Below are positions 1 through 11,300 of a stretch of DNA of 36,931 bases, in pieces. This stretch comes from an uncultured Verrucomicrobiota bacterium (GTDB taxonomy: Bacteria > Verrucomicrobiota > Verrucomicrobiia > Limisphaerales > UBA9464): NCBI GenBank assembly GCA_903896505.1, contig CAITXU010000056.1, positions 1 through 36,931 of the forward strand, given 5' to 3'. The notes under the pieces were generated by a model. That model was not told where the DNA came from. It was given only the letters and a program-made list of their open reading frames with translations, and searched no databases. Positions within the stretch are counted from its first letter, which is position 1. Every line of letters starts with the position of its first letter. The translations under genes were made by a program, and so were the position numbers.

Positions 1-23
1 CCACGTTCCAAATATTCGACCGC

Positions 24-90
24 CTCGCGCCTCGCCCTGGGGCATTTTAGGCGCAACAAACTGCAAGCTATTTGGGATACACGACACTAG
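24..90 (+). repeat. Dispersed intergenic repeat, copy A
   Basis: Bases 24-75 match the reverse complement of 2143-2195 at about 45 of 53 aligned positions (one gap). The part at 57-90, ending in GGATACACGACACTAG, recurs at 34984-35017 with 2 mismatches in 34. The three copies are all intergenic. It lies just upstream of the TPR-like gene and could carry its promoter, although no clear -35/-10 pair is seen. The nature of the element is unknown. Confidence 0.75.
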
Positions 91-121
91 AGTGAAAAAT
101 CCCACTGAATAAGGTGAAATA

Positions 122-2122
122 ATGGACCAGCGCCGAAAATTTGTTCCGACATCTTCGCCCGTTCGGCCCAAGGCGATGGTTCGGTCGAACCCCAAGCCTG
201 TCGCCGAGGGGGACCTGGATGTCCCTGAACCTCCTGCGGCAGATCCGGGGGAAGCCCCTTCAAAGTCGAAACGCGAACACCGCTCCCGGCGAAGGAACTG
301 GCTGTCCCGTCGGGCTCAGACCAACTATCTCGTTCACCTGTTGGTGAAGGATGGCCGACTGCGATGGTCTCTCCTCGGGGTCTTCCTTTTTGTGATGCTC
401 TACGTCGGTCTCTTTGCGCGGATATGGACGATCGCTCCAAAGGAGGTTCCGCAGGAGCTTCGGCTGAGGACTACCGACCTCATTCAGGTCTGGTCGCTGA
501 AACGAACGGGCATTCGGGCTGCCGCTGCCGATCGAACCTTGGATGCCGTTCATGCCTTTCAGGGCGCTGTCTCAATCAACCGATACGATTTGGAGGCAAA
601 CCGTGGGATGATCCGGGAGGTCACCCGTTCGCCCCGATTTCAACCGAGCTGGGTTCTCATGTCGGCCTTCCAGTTGGAAACCGTACTGGCAATTTCCCAT
701 ACCAATGAAGCCGACCTTCAAATGGCGGCTGCGTTTTATTCCCGGTACGAACTCTACGACTGGGCTATCTCCAAATTTCACAATGAATCACTGGTGAAGA
801 CCCCCGAAGCGGCGCTGCTCGTGCTCAAGTTCTTTTTCTCTGCTGAACAATGGCGCGGATTGCAATCTTTCTGGGACCGTCACAGCTCCCTGCTCAAACA
901 ACTTCCTGAGGCCCAATTTGTTTACTGGGCAGCCGCGGCCATGTCCGGTGAGGCCGAACCCAACCGGAAGGCCCTCGATTCGTTGCGGGAATCTGCCCAC
1001 AACCCAGCGAATACCGAGCGTTTCACGGCCCTTCATCTCCTGGCTCGGGTCGAAGCTCAACATTTGGAATTGGGACGGGTCCAGAAGGCAGTCGCCATCC
1101 TCGAAGACCTTCATGCGGATCGCTTGGAAGACCATCTCTACCTGGCGTTGGCATTGGATGGGGGGGGCTTGAAGGATGAGGCCCGGAAGGTGGTTCGTGA
1201 TGTGACCCACCGACCCGAATCAGTGAACGCGGCCGAACTTCAACTGAAGGTCTGGGGGCAATTGGGCCTGGAGGATCAAGTGGTGGAGTTTGTCCGTAAA
1301 CGGCTTCCGGAGTTCAACTTCCACCACCGATTGTTGTTGGCGTCCACCCCTTTGCTGGTCAAGACCAAGAAGTGGGATGAACTTCGAGGACTCGCCGTCC
1401 TTATCCATCGGCTTCCACATACCGGGGAATTGCTGGGGGCTTATGATAACTATTTGGAGGGCTTGGCCGAGTTGGGCATCGGTAATTCCACGAAAGCTGA
1501 TCAGTTGTTCCAGCGATTGATCACCCGACCGCTCCGGTTTCTGCCAGGACTTCTTCAGGTGACTACCGACCTGACGACCTCCGGTTTTGCGGTCACGGCT
1601 GCAAAGATGCTGGAGGCGGCGAATGCAGACTTTGGCGATTCGCCTCAGGCATGGGGGCAGGTGCAAGCCGTCGCCGTTGCGGCCCATGATTTGCCCCTGA
1701 TATTAAAGTCGGCCGCTCGGATGCACCAACTCAGTCCGAGCGATCCTGTTGTTCAGAACAACTATGCAGCCGTCCTCCTTTTGACCCGGAATCGAGCTGA
1801 CCAGGCCATCCGCCTCACCCACCCGTTGATCACTGAATATCCCAACCTTTTGGGACCGCGCGTCAACCACGTCATTGCCCTCGTCCAGTTGGGCCGGGTG
1901 GAGGAGGCTGAAAAATTAATCAATCAGGTGGACCCTAACTTACTGCCCGGCAACGAGCGAACCGCTTGCTTTTTTGCCTGGACCCTTTGTCAGGCCCTGT
2001 TGGGTAAAGCCGATAATGCCCGGTTGGGGAATAAGCAGATTGACCGCGCCCGACTCTTCCCCGAACAAGTCATCTGGCTGGAGGAAGTTCTGGCCAAGCT
2101 TCCTCCGGAATCCCCCCGTTAG
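122..2122 (+). CDS. Membrane-anchored TPR-like protein
   Basis: A 666-residue protein. The first ~80 residues are charged and proline-rich (SKSKREHRSRRR) and look cytoplasmic. One hydrophobic segment follows at about residues 83-102 (LLGVFLFVMLYVGLFARIW). The remaining ~560 residues are alpha-helical, with loosely repeated Ala/Leu-rich helix pairs of tetratricopeptide/SEL1-like character, for example near the C terminus (NNYAAVLLLTRNRADQAIRL). This predicts an inner-membrane protein with a large periplasmic scaffold. The start is supported by AAGGTG 6 bases before the ATG, one of the few Shine-Dalgarno-like sites in the window. No enzyme motif is seen. A role in assembly or export of surface material, such as the downstream giant protein, is possible but is inference from position only. 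An inverted repeat brackets the gene. Confidence 0.85.
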   Translation: MDQRRKFVPTSSPVRPKAMVRSNPKPVAEGDLDVPEPPAADPGEAPSKSKREHRSRRRNWLSRRAQTNYLVHLLVKDGRLRWSLLGVFLFVMLYVGLFARIWTIAPKEVPQELRLRTTDLIQVWSLKRTGIRAAAADRTLDAVHAFQGAVSINRYDLEANRGMIREVTRSPRFQPSWVLMSAFQLETVLAISHTNEADLQMAAAFYSRYELYDWAISKFHNESLVKTPEAALLVLKFFFSAEQWRGLQSFWDRHSSLLKQLPEAQFVYWAAAAMSGEAEPNRKALDSLRESAHNPANTERFTALHLLARVEAQHLELGRVQKAVAILEDLHADRLEDHLYLALALDGGGLKDEARKVVRDVTHRPESVNAAELQLKVWGQLGLEDQVVEFVRKRLPEFNFHHRLLLASTPLLVKTKKWDELRGLAVLIHRLPHTGELLGAYDNYLEGLAELGIGNSTKADQLFQRLITRPLRFLPGLLQVTTDLTTSGFAVTAAKMLEAANADFGDSPQAWGQVQAVAVAAHDLPLILKSAARMHQLSPSDPVVQNNYAAVLLLTRNRADQAIRLTHPLITEYPNLLGPRVNHVIALVQLGRVEEAEKLINQVDPNLLPGNERTACFFAWTLCQALLGKADNARLGNKQIDRARLFPEQVIWLEEVLAKLPPESPR

Positions 2123-2130
2123 CGGGGGAT
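2110..2130 (+). terminator. Probable terminator hairpin of the TPR gene
   Basis: A G+C stem (ATCCCCC with GGGGAT) overlaps the TAG stop codon and is followed by a weak T-rich stretch (TTTGTTGGTGT). The stem is clear but the T-tract is poor, so termination efficiency is uncertain. Confidence 0.45.
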
Positions 2131-2142
2131 TTGTTGGTGTCG

Positions 2143-2195
2143 CCAAATAGCGAGCAGTTCGTTGCGCCTATACTGCTCCCGGGGCGAGGCGTGAG
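2143..2195 (-). repeat. Dispersed intergenic repeat, copy B (inverted)
   Basis: The reverse complement aligns with bases 24-75: both share CGCCTCGCC, TAGGCGCAAC, AACTGC and GCTATTTGG in the same order and near-identical spacing. Copies A and B therefore face each other across the TPR gene. This could be a mobile-cassette boundary or two insertions of a small non-coding element. Confidence 0.7.
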
Positions 2196-2332
2196 GAGGT
2201 GGGTTTCCCTCCTGAAAGCCCGACATAAAAAGTCTTGACTCACTGCCAGGCAAAAATGTTCGTCGCTGAGTTCCAGTGGCTTACATCAAGCCGACGTATC
2301 AACATAATTGTTTTTCCGCAGAAACACATTTG

Positions 2333-2365
2333 TCACTTGTCAGGTGATGATTTTCCAGATATTAA
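2333..2365 (+). promoter_or_regulatory. Candidate promoter and palindromic operator of the giant gene
   Basis: TTGTCA (2337-2342) and TATTAA (2360-2365) are separated by 17 bases, which fits a sigma70-type promoter. The -35 hexamer sits inside TCACTTGTCAGGTGA (2333-2347), a 15-base palindrome with a single mismatched pair. This would place the transcription start only about 9 bases before the ATG at 2381, in line with the absence of a Shine-Dalgarno site there. The region 2200-2332 shows no other clear signal. Confidence 0.4.
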
Positions 2366-2380
2366 ATTCTAATAAATTTT

Positions 2381-5300
2381 ATGGTCATGCTTTCACCAAA
2401 GCGCATCCTTCATAAACTCCCGCGCCTGGGTGCGCTGGTCGGATTGGTCGGAGGTGCTTTGCTTCCCCTCGACTCTTGGGCGTCGGGAACTCCGGTTTAC
2501 CAAACTGATTTTGAAAGCACAGTCGGGTCGGAGTGGTCCACCGGAACCTCAGACAACTCGTATCCGTCGACGTTCACCAGGTTTCTGGGCCGCTTCGGCA
2601 ATCAATCGACATCGTTGACCCTTCAAAACCTCCAGGTCGGTGCCTCTTACACCCTCTTTTTTGACCTGTACATCATCGATTCCTGGGATGGTGACAACTA
2701 CGGTCCCGACACCTTCCGGGTGTTTGCCGATAGTGTCAGCTTGTTCGATCACACGATTTCCCAATTCAATGGTTCGCAGTCGTTTACGGTTCCTGCGGAC
2801 GTCAAAGGTCAATTGGGCTTCTCGGGTTGGGAGGATTCGATCTTTCGCCAGGTCGCACTCACCTTCACGCCAAGCACTTCGACGTCAACTCTCCGCTTCG
2901 AGGGGGCCAATCTTGAATCGTTGGACAATGAATCCTGGGGTATTGATAACGTCAACGTATGGAAATCCGACGAACTGGCTGCCGTCGATATCGTCTCTAC
3001 CACTCTCCCCGACGACGGTGCCTCTCGTGCCGTTGCTATTGACCGCTTCAGCATTACCGCGCGTCGTCCCTTGGGAGCAGCCAGTGCAGCCGATCCCGCC
3101 AGCTATGAACTTCGGCAGGCGGGTGCCAACGGCATCTTTGGAGATTCAGACGACTTCATCCTTTCCGTATCACCAACTCTGAGTGTCGGAGGTAAAACGG
3201 TTTTCTTCCGCTTGGCGGTGAATCCCCTCCAACCGGGAAAATGGAGGTTCAAAACCCGCCCACAATTGGCGGATGACGCGGGGAATTCAGTGGCAGAATT
3301 CGTGAGATCGTTCGAGATTCGTGATCCAGACTTTGGACGGATTGAGAACCTGGAAAACGATAGTCTGCCGGGCGCCACCGCGCTCCCCATGTTCGGGAGC
3401 TCACCAGGGCTGGGATTCTTTAATGGATTTGGGATCGGTACCTTTGATCATTCGGGTGACGCCGATTTCTGGCGCTTTGACGCTGAGGCTGGAGATCATA
3501 TCAGTGCGACGGTCGTGGCCAGGGACCAGTATGGCGTTTATCCCAGCATCTATTTGTATACTGCAGCCAGTACTCCTCTGGCTTCGGTGGGAGGCGGATA
3601 TTATGAAGGGTATGTGCGGCTTCAGGATTATGTCATTGGAGCTCCGGGCACTTACTACCTGCGTCTCGCGGGCGATAATGCGACCTCCCAGTACCAATTT
3701 CGCGTCGAGCAATCCCGGGGCACACAACTCGAAGTCGAAAACAATGACGTCCCCAGTGTCGCCAACCGCTTGGGGTTTCAGCGGCAGGGGGAAAAGGTGC
3801 TCGGCCTTGTGGCGGGCACGCTGGATACGGGAGATGCCGCAGATTACTTTGGAGTGGGAACTCTCAACGCCGGAAACTCCATTCGGGTCTCACTCACCTA
3901 TCCAGGCGGAAGTACTTTGCAGGTTTCAGGAGCCAATCTGGCCCTCCAGCGATTGGGCGACACGGACCCGGTGGCGACCAGTGGGTCCGGCGTTCTGAAT
4001 CAGACGGTGGCGTTGGACGGGGCGTATGTCCTTCGGGTGACGAGCGACGCCGGGAGCCCGAGGGCCGAATACATCCTCAAGGTCGAAATCCAGGATGCCG
4101 TTCCTCCCCAAGTTGTTTCCGTTGATCTGCCGGATGAAGGAAGCTCCACGACTTCCATCGTTAATGGATTTTCCGTCACCTTTAATGAGGACCTGTTGGT
4201 CTCATCCGTAATCGATCCCGCCGTCTACGAACTTCGTTGGTCGTCGAACGGTGTTTTCGGTGGCCCGGGTGATGTGGTCTATCCGCTGGTTCCCTCGGCC
4301 TATTCTTCGGGTGTGGTCGAATCCTTCACCATTGGAGGTGGTCCATTGCAACCAGGTCACTACCGACTGACCGTGGGAACCGGAATTCAAGACCGGAGCG
4401 GAAACCACACCTCCAACCCCTATTTGAGGGAATTCTCCATCATCGACGTTACCGGCTTTCATTTGGAAAACCGATCCAATGACACCCCGGGAGGTGCGAC
4501 GCCGCTGGGTATCGAAGGAGGACCAGACGGTACCATCGGTTTTGGCGGATATTTTGGCGCAGGGAGCATTCCTTTCGATGTGGCCCAAGGCGATTTCAAC
4601 GGAGATGGCCACGCCGATTTGGTGACGGCCAATATCAGCAGTGGAAATGTCAGCATTCTGCTGGGCAATGGAGACGGAACCTTTCGATCTGCGGTCAATC
4701 TTGAGGCGGGAAATGGTCCCATCGGTGTGACCGTTGGTGACCTGAACGGGGATGGCAGAGCGGATATCGCCGTTGCCGATCATTATGGATCGAGCGTCAG
4801 CATTCTGCTGGGCAATGGCGACGGCTCATTCGCGCCTGCGGCCACCTTCGCCTCAGGAGCCAACCCCAGAAACATTCGCGTCGGGGACCTCGACGGCGAC
4901 GGGGTTCCAGAGATCGTGACGCCCAATTCCGGCGCAAGTTCGATCTCCATCTTCAAACGTAATCCGGATGGCAGTTACTCCCGAACCGATGTCGAGGCAG
5001 GAAGCGGACCATGGTCCGTGGCGTTGGCCGACCTGAATGGGGACGGTCGTCTCGACATCTCGGTGGTGGATTATAATTCCAGTCAATTGAGTGTGCTCCT
5101 GAATGCCGGTTCCGGCAATTGGGCGGCACCGGTGTCTTATCCGGTCGGTCCCAATCCGGTCGACGTGGCCGTGGCCGATGTGGACGACGACGGAAAACGG
5201 GATGTGGTGACCTTGAACCAAGGGTCACTCAGCGTGCTCCATGGCCTGGGCGATGGGACATTGGGTTTGGTGGATACGGTGGGTGGAATTGGCAATTCCC

Positions 5301-8300
5301 CTTATCACCTGGCATTGAGCGATCTCAATGGGGATGGCAAACCGGATGTGGCAGTGGCAGTTCACGGGAATAGCCAATTAACCCGCTTCCTCAATCGGGG
5401 TGACGGAACGTTCGAGACCCCGTTGGTCTATTCTGTGGGATACAATCCCATTGGTGTCGTAGCCGGAGATTGGAACGAAGACGGTGTGGCCGATTTGGCG
5501 ACGGCGAACTACTACGGTTCCAACGTGGCCGTCTGGCTCGGGACTCGCTCAACCCTTCTCGCGGAAGACCCGCCGGGACTCTTCACGGGGTTGGTCCGGG
5601 GAAGCCTTAGTAGCACCAGTGACTACGACTACTATCGTTTTAGTGGCAAGGCGGGCGACGTGCTCAGCGTGGCGGTCGAAACCGTCGGTAACCCTCCAGC
5701 CAGCCAGTTGTACTACCGTGTGGACGGTCCCAATGGAGCCTACACTACCGACTTTTATGCCAATTCCTATTATGGCTGGGGGCAGTCCACTCCGGTCGTG
5801 CTTCCAAATGATGGAACTTACACCGTCTTCGCCCGGTACAATTATGACTACCGGGGCGAATACCGCATCCGGGTTTCGCTCGCGCGGGCAGGCCTGCAAA
5901 TGGAGGTGGAGAACTCGGGCAACGATTCTCTTTCAGGGGCCAATGCTCTGGGCTTTCAACTCCAAGGTCATCAACGATCCGCCAGGGTTGCCGGTTATAT
6001 CGGGGTGGGCGACTCCATCGACACCTTCCGCCTCGGATATCTGAGTGCTGGAACGACGGCGCACATCGGAAGAACCTATCCGACTTCCAGTTCGCTGAAA
6101 TCCCGTCTGGCCATTGTCCGAAACGATGGAACAGTTTTGGCCCAGGGTGGTCCGGACGATGCCTCGATCAACTTCGTAGTTCCTTCGGATGACGTTTATT
6201 TTGCCCAAATCCAAGCGGTCGATGGGGCGGGCCTTCGCTCCCAGTATCTCTTGAATATTGAGCTCTCGGATATCCAAGCTCCCATCGTCAGCTCTGTCGA
6301 TCTCCCCGCCGAGGGATCAAGCACAACAGAGATTATCCAGCGGTTCCACGTGGTTTTTAATAAAGACCTCGATCCAGGAAGCGTACAAAGTACTTCGAGT
6401 GCTGAGCTCCGGTTTTCGGTCAACGATGTCTTCGGAGATTCAGACGATACCGTTTATTCGATTTCATCCCCTGGCTACAGCGGCGGGCTGATCGTGAACT
6501 ACCAAATCAATGACGGACCGCTTCAGCCGGGGCATTATCAATTCACCTTGCGATCCCCGTTAAGTGATCTTTTTGGAAACACCATCGCGGTGCCGTTTGT
6601 TCGGCGTTTTGAGGTAAAGGCGTTGCCGGGATTCACCGTCGAAAACCGATCGAATGACACCCAGGGAGGTGCGACGGCGCTGGGTATCGAAGGGGGACCA
6701 GACGGTACCATCGGTTTTGGCGGGTATTTGGGAGTGGGAAGCAATCCCTACGACGTGGCCCAAGGCGATTTCAACGGAGATGGCCACGCCGATTTGGTGA
6801 CCGCCAATATCAGCAGTGGAAATGTCAGCGTGCTTCTGGGCAACGGGGACGGAACCTTTCGATCCGCGGTCAATCTTGAAGCAGGGAACGGACCCATCGG
6901 CGTGACCGTGGGTGACCTGAATGGGGATGGCAGAGCCGACATCGCCGTCGCTGACTACTACGGTTCCACTGTTAGCATCCTGTTGGGTAATGGCGACGGA
7001 TCGTTCGCACCGGCGACCACGTTCGCCTCCGGAGCCAACCCGCGAAATCTTCGCATGGGGGACCTCGACGGCGACGGAGTCCCGGAGATTGTAACGGCGA
7101 ATTCCGGCGCAAGTTCCATCTCTATTTTTAAACGCAACTCCGATGGCAGTTACTCCCGAACCGATGTGGAGGCCGGAAGCGGACCCTGGTCCGTGGCGTT
7201 GGCCGACCTGAATGGGGACGGACGTCTTGACATCTCGGTGGCGAATTATAATTCCAGCCAATTGAACGTGCTGCTGAACGGCGGCTCAGGGAGTTGGTCC
7301 ACCCCAGTCGCCTACTCAGTGGGGCCCAACCCGGTGGATGTCGCCGTGGCCGATGTGGACGGAGACGGAAAACGGGATGTGGTGACCTTGAACCAAGGTT
7401 CACTCAGCGTCCTGCATGGCTTGGGCGACGGAACATTGGGTTCGGTGGATACGGTCGGTGGAATTGGCAGTTCCCCTTATCACCTGGCATTGAGCGATCT
7501 CAATGGGGATGGGAAACCGGACGTGGCGGTGGCGGTTTATGGAAGCAGCCAGTTGACCCGCTTCCTCAATCGGGGTGACGGAACCTTCGAGACTCCGTTG
7601 GTCTATTCTGTGGGATACAATCCCATTGGTGTCGTTGCCGGAGATTGGAACGAAGACGGTGTGGTCGACTTGGCCACCGCCGACCAAACGGGTAGCAGTG
7701 TGGCCGTCTGGCTCGGGACTCGCTCAACCCTTCTCGCGGAAGACCCGCCAGGACTCTTCACGGGGTTGGCCCGTGGAAGCCTAAGCAGCACGAGTGACTA
7801 CGACTACTATCGTTTTAGTGGCAAGGCGGGCGACGTGCTCAGTGTGGCGGTCGAAACCGTCGGAAACCCACCGGCCAGCCAGTTGTATTATCGCGTGGAC
7901 GGCCCCAATGGAGCCTATCTCACCGATTTTTATGCCAATTCCTATTACGGCTGGGGGCAGTCCACACCGGTCGTTCTTCCAAATGATGGAACCTATACCG
8001 TCTTCGCCCGCTATAATTATGACTACCGAGGAGAATACCGCATCCGGGTCTCTCTTGCCCGCAATGGATTGCAGGTCGAGCGAGAAGATAATAACAGCCT
8101 CGGCCAAGCCAACACCGTTCGACTTTCAGCCGACGACGGCAAATCGAAGGGCCGAATCACCGGTTACTTCAGTGTGGGGGACCTTGGCGTTGGCGACTAT
8201 TTCGATTTGGGCACTCTTTCCTCTGGAAATATCATCCACCTGGGTTTGACCAAACCGTCGACGAGTCGTGCCAGCGGCGCCATTTCGGTTTTCGGACCCG

Positions 8301-11300
8301 ACGGAACCCAGGTAGCAACCCAGTTCAACGGTTCTGAAACGACGGTCAATGTTGGAGACGGTCAGCAGGGCGACTACACGGTCAGAGTCTCGCCGTCCCC
8401 TGGACGACGTTCCGCTCGTGATCGTTCCAACATCCTCTTTTCCAACGGGGCTTACGGCGATGTTCCCGTCGATATTCCGGAAAACGCCATGACGGTCAGC
8501 TTCTGGTTTTTCTCTTGGTATCCATCCGCCGGCTTATTCGAGGCAGTGTCTGGACCGTTGGGCAGCGGTGGACACGATCGACATCTCTACCTCAACAATG
8601 GGAATATCTACGCGCGCCTCTGGAGCAATGAGGTCATCGGTTCTTCGGACCGCAACTTTGCCGACGGACAATGGCACCATGTTGCCTATGAGTTTGGAGC
8701 CGCCATCTCCGGACAAAGGATTTATGTGGATGGCGTTTTGGTCGCATCGGGTGTGAAGTCCTATTCAGATTTCAATTGGCAGCAGCGGATATCGATTGGC
8801 CACTCATCCGATCTGGGTTTCCTCAACGGCTCGATGGAGGACCTTTCGATTTGGGATAGCCCCCTATCGGAATCGGATATCGCCGGTCTCATCGCCAATT
8901 CGCCAGCGGGAAGTGAGGCCGGGTTGGTTGGCTACTGGAAGCTGGATGAGGGAAGTGGCGACGTGCTTCGGGACTCCAGTCCGAATGCTCATGACGGGAC
9001 CCTGCAAAATAGACCGGGTTGGGCTTACTTTGGGACAGAACAAGGCCTCACCTCGGGTCTTCTGACGCAATACATTCTCAATGTCTCGATTGAGGACTCC
9101 GTGCCGCCGACGGTCACGGCACTGGATGTGGCCGATGAAGGAGGATCAACCAGCGCCCTGGTCAACCGCCTCACGGTTCAGTTTAGCGAAAAGATGAGCC
9201 CGTCCTCGGTCGCCACGCCTGGAAATTACGAGCTTCGCTGGTCGGCCAACGACGTCTTTGGCGACGCCGATGATATCGTGTATGACCTAAATCCCGACAG
9301 CTATGATGAAGGATTGTCGGAAGGGTTGACCGTGGCGCAGGGGCCTCTTCAGCCTGGAAATTATCAGTTCCTCGCCCGGCAGGGCCTGAAAGACCGTGCC
9401 GGAAATCCGCTGGCAGCACCGTTTATTCGGCATTTCTCGGTCGTAAATCCTGACGGTTTTGTCATCGAGAATCGTTCGAACGACAGCCCCCTGACCGCGA
9501 CTCCCTTCGGGCCACCATCGTCGACTGGGGCCTCTCCTTTGGCAGTCGGTAATTTTCCGGTGGGGAGTAACCCGTATGATATTGCCGCCGGAGACTTGGA
9601 CGGGGATGGCATTCTGGACTTGGTGGTCCCCAACATTAGCAGCACCGACGTCAGTGTCCTCATCGGTCGGGGTGACGGGACCTTTAATCCGGTTCGAAAT
9701 CTTCCGGGGCTTCGGCGTGGGATAGGAGTGACGATAGGCGATCTCAACGGTGATGGTCGTCCAGATATCGTCATCGCCAATTACTACGACGCCGGGGTCA
9801 GCGTGTTTTATAACCTCGGCGGCGGAAACTTTTCGCCTGTGGAGCGCGTCGCTACAGGTAACTATCCAATCAACCTGCGGTTAGCAGATACGGACGGGGA
9901 TGGTCGCCCTGAGATTCTCGTGAGCAATCTCGGTGAGAACTTTGTGACGGTCCTTAAACGGGCTGTCGATGGAAGCTTTGGTCGCCTGGATGTCCCGACC
10001 GGCAGCGGTCCGTGGGCCATTGGGGCTGGGGATTTTGATGGGGACGGAAAGCCAGACTTGGCGGTCGGGAATTCCAACGAAGGCACGGTGACCGTGCTTC
10101 GAAACGACGGTACAGGAGCATTTACGTCGCCTATCAACTATTCGGTGGGAAATGGGCCCCGCGACCTGAGTGTTGGTGACGTGGACGGTGACGGAAAATT
10201 GGACATCGTCGTTGTCAATGGTGGCAGCGAGGACATCAGTGTACTTCGCGGTAACGGGGATGGCACCTTCAGGTCAGCACTCCGCTACCCCGGCACTGGA
10301 AATCAACCCTATCATTTGGTTCTGGCGGACCTGAATCAGGACGGGCATTTGGATGTCGCGGTGGCGGACTACGGGAGCAGTCTGTTGACCCAATTCCTCA
10401 ATCAGGGCGACGGCACCTTTGGTTTGCCCGTTCCACAATCCATTCCAGGAAACCCCATTGGCGTTGTCGCAGGGGATTGGAACCGGGATGGCGTGATCGA
10501 CCTGGCCACCGCAAATCATACCGCAAACACTGTCACCATCCTACTGGGAACTCGCGGGACGGAATGGGTGGAAGACCCCCCAAATCTGTTGACTGCCTCC
10601 GTGCGGGGAAGTCTCTCAAGCTATGGAGACCGGGACTTTTATCGATTTAGCGCGCGCGCCGGAGATATTGCCACCATCGCAGTGGAAAACCCGGGCAATC
10701 CCGGGGCGAGTCAGTTGTATTTTGAGTTGGATGGCCCGACCGGTACCCGGGTGACCTACTTTTACCCGAACTACTACGGGTCCGGACAGTCCTCCCCCAT
10801 CTCGCTGCCCTACGATGGCACCTATACCGTCTATGTGGCTCCCAATTATGATTTCCGCGGAGAATATCGAATCCGGGTCACCCTGTTACGTGGAGATATT
10901 CAGGCGGAATACGATCCCAGTAACGGGGATGGCATCTCTTATGCCGATAGCCCCAGTTTTGTCCTTGTTTCCGGGCTCCGGAAGGCATCCATAGCAGGCT
11001 ACATCAGTACGCAGGACACGGGTGATGTTCATTTCCTGGGCAACTTGGGGGCCGGAACCCTGGTCAAGTTGTCCCTTCGGAAGCCGGTGAATTATCCTTG
11101 GGATTCAGGAATTGAACTCCTCCGGGCGGATGGCTCTGTTGCCGCCGCCAGCACTTCCATTTCTCCCGAAATTGAGTTTACAGTTCCCGACGGCAATGCA
11201 GTCGCCTATTACGCTCGGGTTCGCTCGGACTCCGGCGCGGGACTCTTGGCCCAATACATCCTGGATATTGAGTTAACGGATATCCTCCCTCCGACCATCG

